Below, piece by piece: positions 57,019 through 57,067 of a DNA stretch of 57,067 nucleotides (its first letter is position 1; every line of letters begins with the position of its first letter). This DNA comes from Sphingomonas sanguinis NBRC 13937 (GTDB lineage: Bacteria; Pseudomonadota; Alphaproteobacteria; Sphingomonadales; Sphingomonadaceae). The notes under the pieces are model-generated. The model was not told where the DNA came from. It was given only the letters and a program-made list of their open reading frames with translations, and made no database searches. The position numbers and the translations under genes are program-made. The stretch spans positions 1 through 57,067 of the forward strand of contig NZ_BCTY01000022.1 in the NCBI RefSeq assembly GCF_001591005.1, in the 5' to 3' direction.

Positions 57019-57067
57019 GGTTTTCTCCGGGGGATGCGGGCTCGGTGAGACACCCGGCCCTCCCCCA

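Overview
The window looks like chromosomal DNA of a high-GC alphaproteobacterium, most likely a sphingomonad (Sphingomonadaceae). This is inferred from the gene families, not from a database search: a DUF4170 protein, ribosomal protein S16 with a long Ala/Glu-rich tail, a dnaG-rpoD pair, a TonB receptor next to a GH36 alpha-galactosidase, a split Psp cluster with its own PspF, and GC-rich REP-like palindromes.

Region by region. 1-9.9 kb is a fatty-acid catabolism block: etfB (cut by the window edge), a FadL-type porin and a DUF2147 protein form one leftward operon. A thiolase, a FadN-type hydroxyacyl-CoA dehydrogenase/enoyl-CoA hydratase and an acyl-CoA dehydrogenase form a second. FadD and a MerR regulator run rightward. 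9.9-14.8 kb is an emrAB-type tripartite efflux set (NodT/TolC-type lipoprotein, EmrB, EmrA) with a divergent MarR regulator. 14.9-16.5 kb is a histidine kinase/response regulator pair whose kinase ATPase domain looks degenerate. 16.6-27.9 kb carries a CocE/AEH-type hydrolase with a divergent FadR-type regulator, a FUSC protein, a small lipoprotein, a GH36 alpha-galactosidase, a TonB-dependent receptor, a ferredoxin-reductase-like flavoprotein and DUF4170.

28-41 kb is mostly housekeeping: rhomboid, greA, carB, carA, yqeY, dnaG, rpoD, a cyclophilin, rplS and trmD. A low-GC DUF6680-like gene sits between carA and carB. A DUF559 nuclease-like ORF between yqeY and dnaG is bracketed by nested inverted REP-like palindromes. 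41.5-46 kb is the ffh-rpsP-rimM-trmD-rplS cluster, interrupted by a vapBC toxin-antitoxin pair and a thioredoxin-reductase-like gene, so that trmD overlaps the vapC stop codon. 46-51 kb holds a degenerate GGDEF-EAL protein, a DUF924 protein, mtaB, ftsY and yciB/ispZ.

51-57 kb holds sodB and then an expanded phage-shock (Psp) locus: pspF, divergent to a canonical sigma-54 promoter driving a tiny exported peptide, pspA, pspB, pspC, four further small membrane/coiled-coil proteins and an exported HExxH metalloprotease-like protein, followed by sufE. Three of the four small proteins end in a helix that aligns by eye with the end of PspC and is built on a PspB-like frame. This expanded envelope-stress operon, the vapBC-trmD coupling and the REP-DUF559 unit are the most interesting parts. 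I saw no rRNA, tRNA or CRISPR array. No gene-free stretch exceeds 300 bases.
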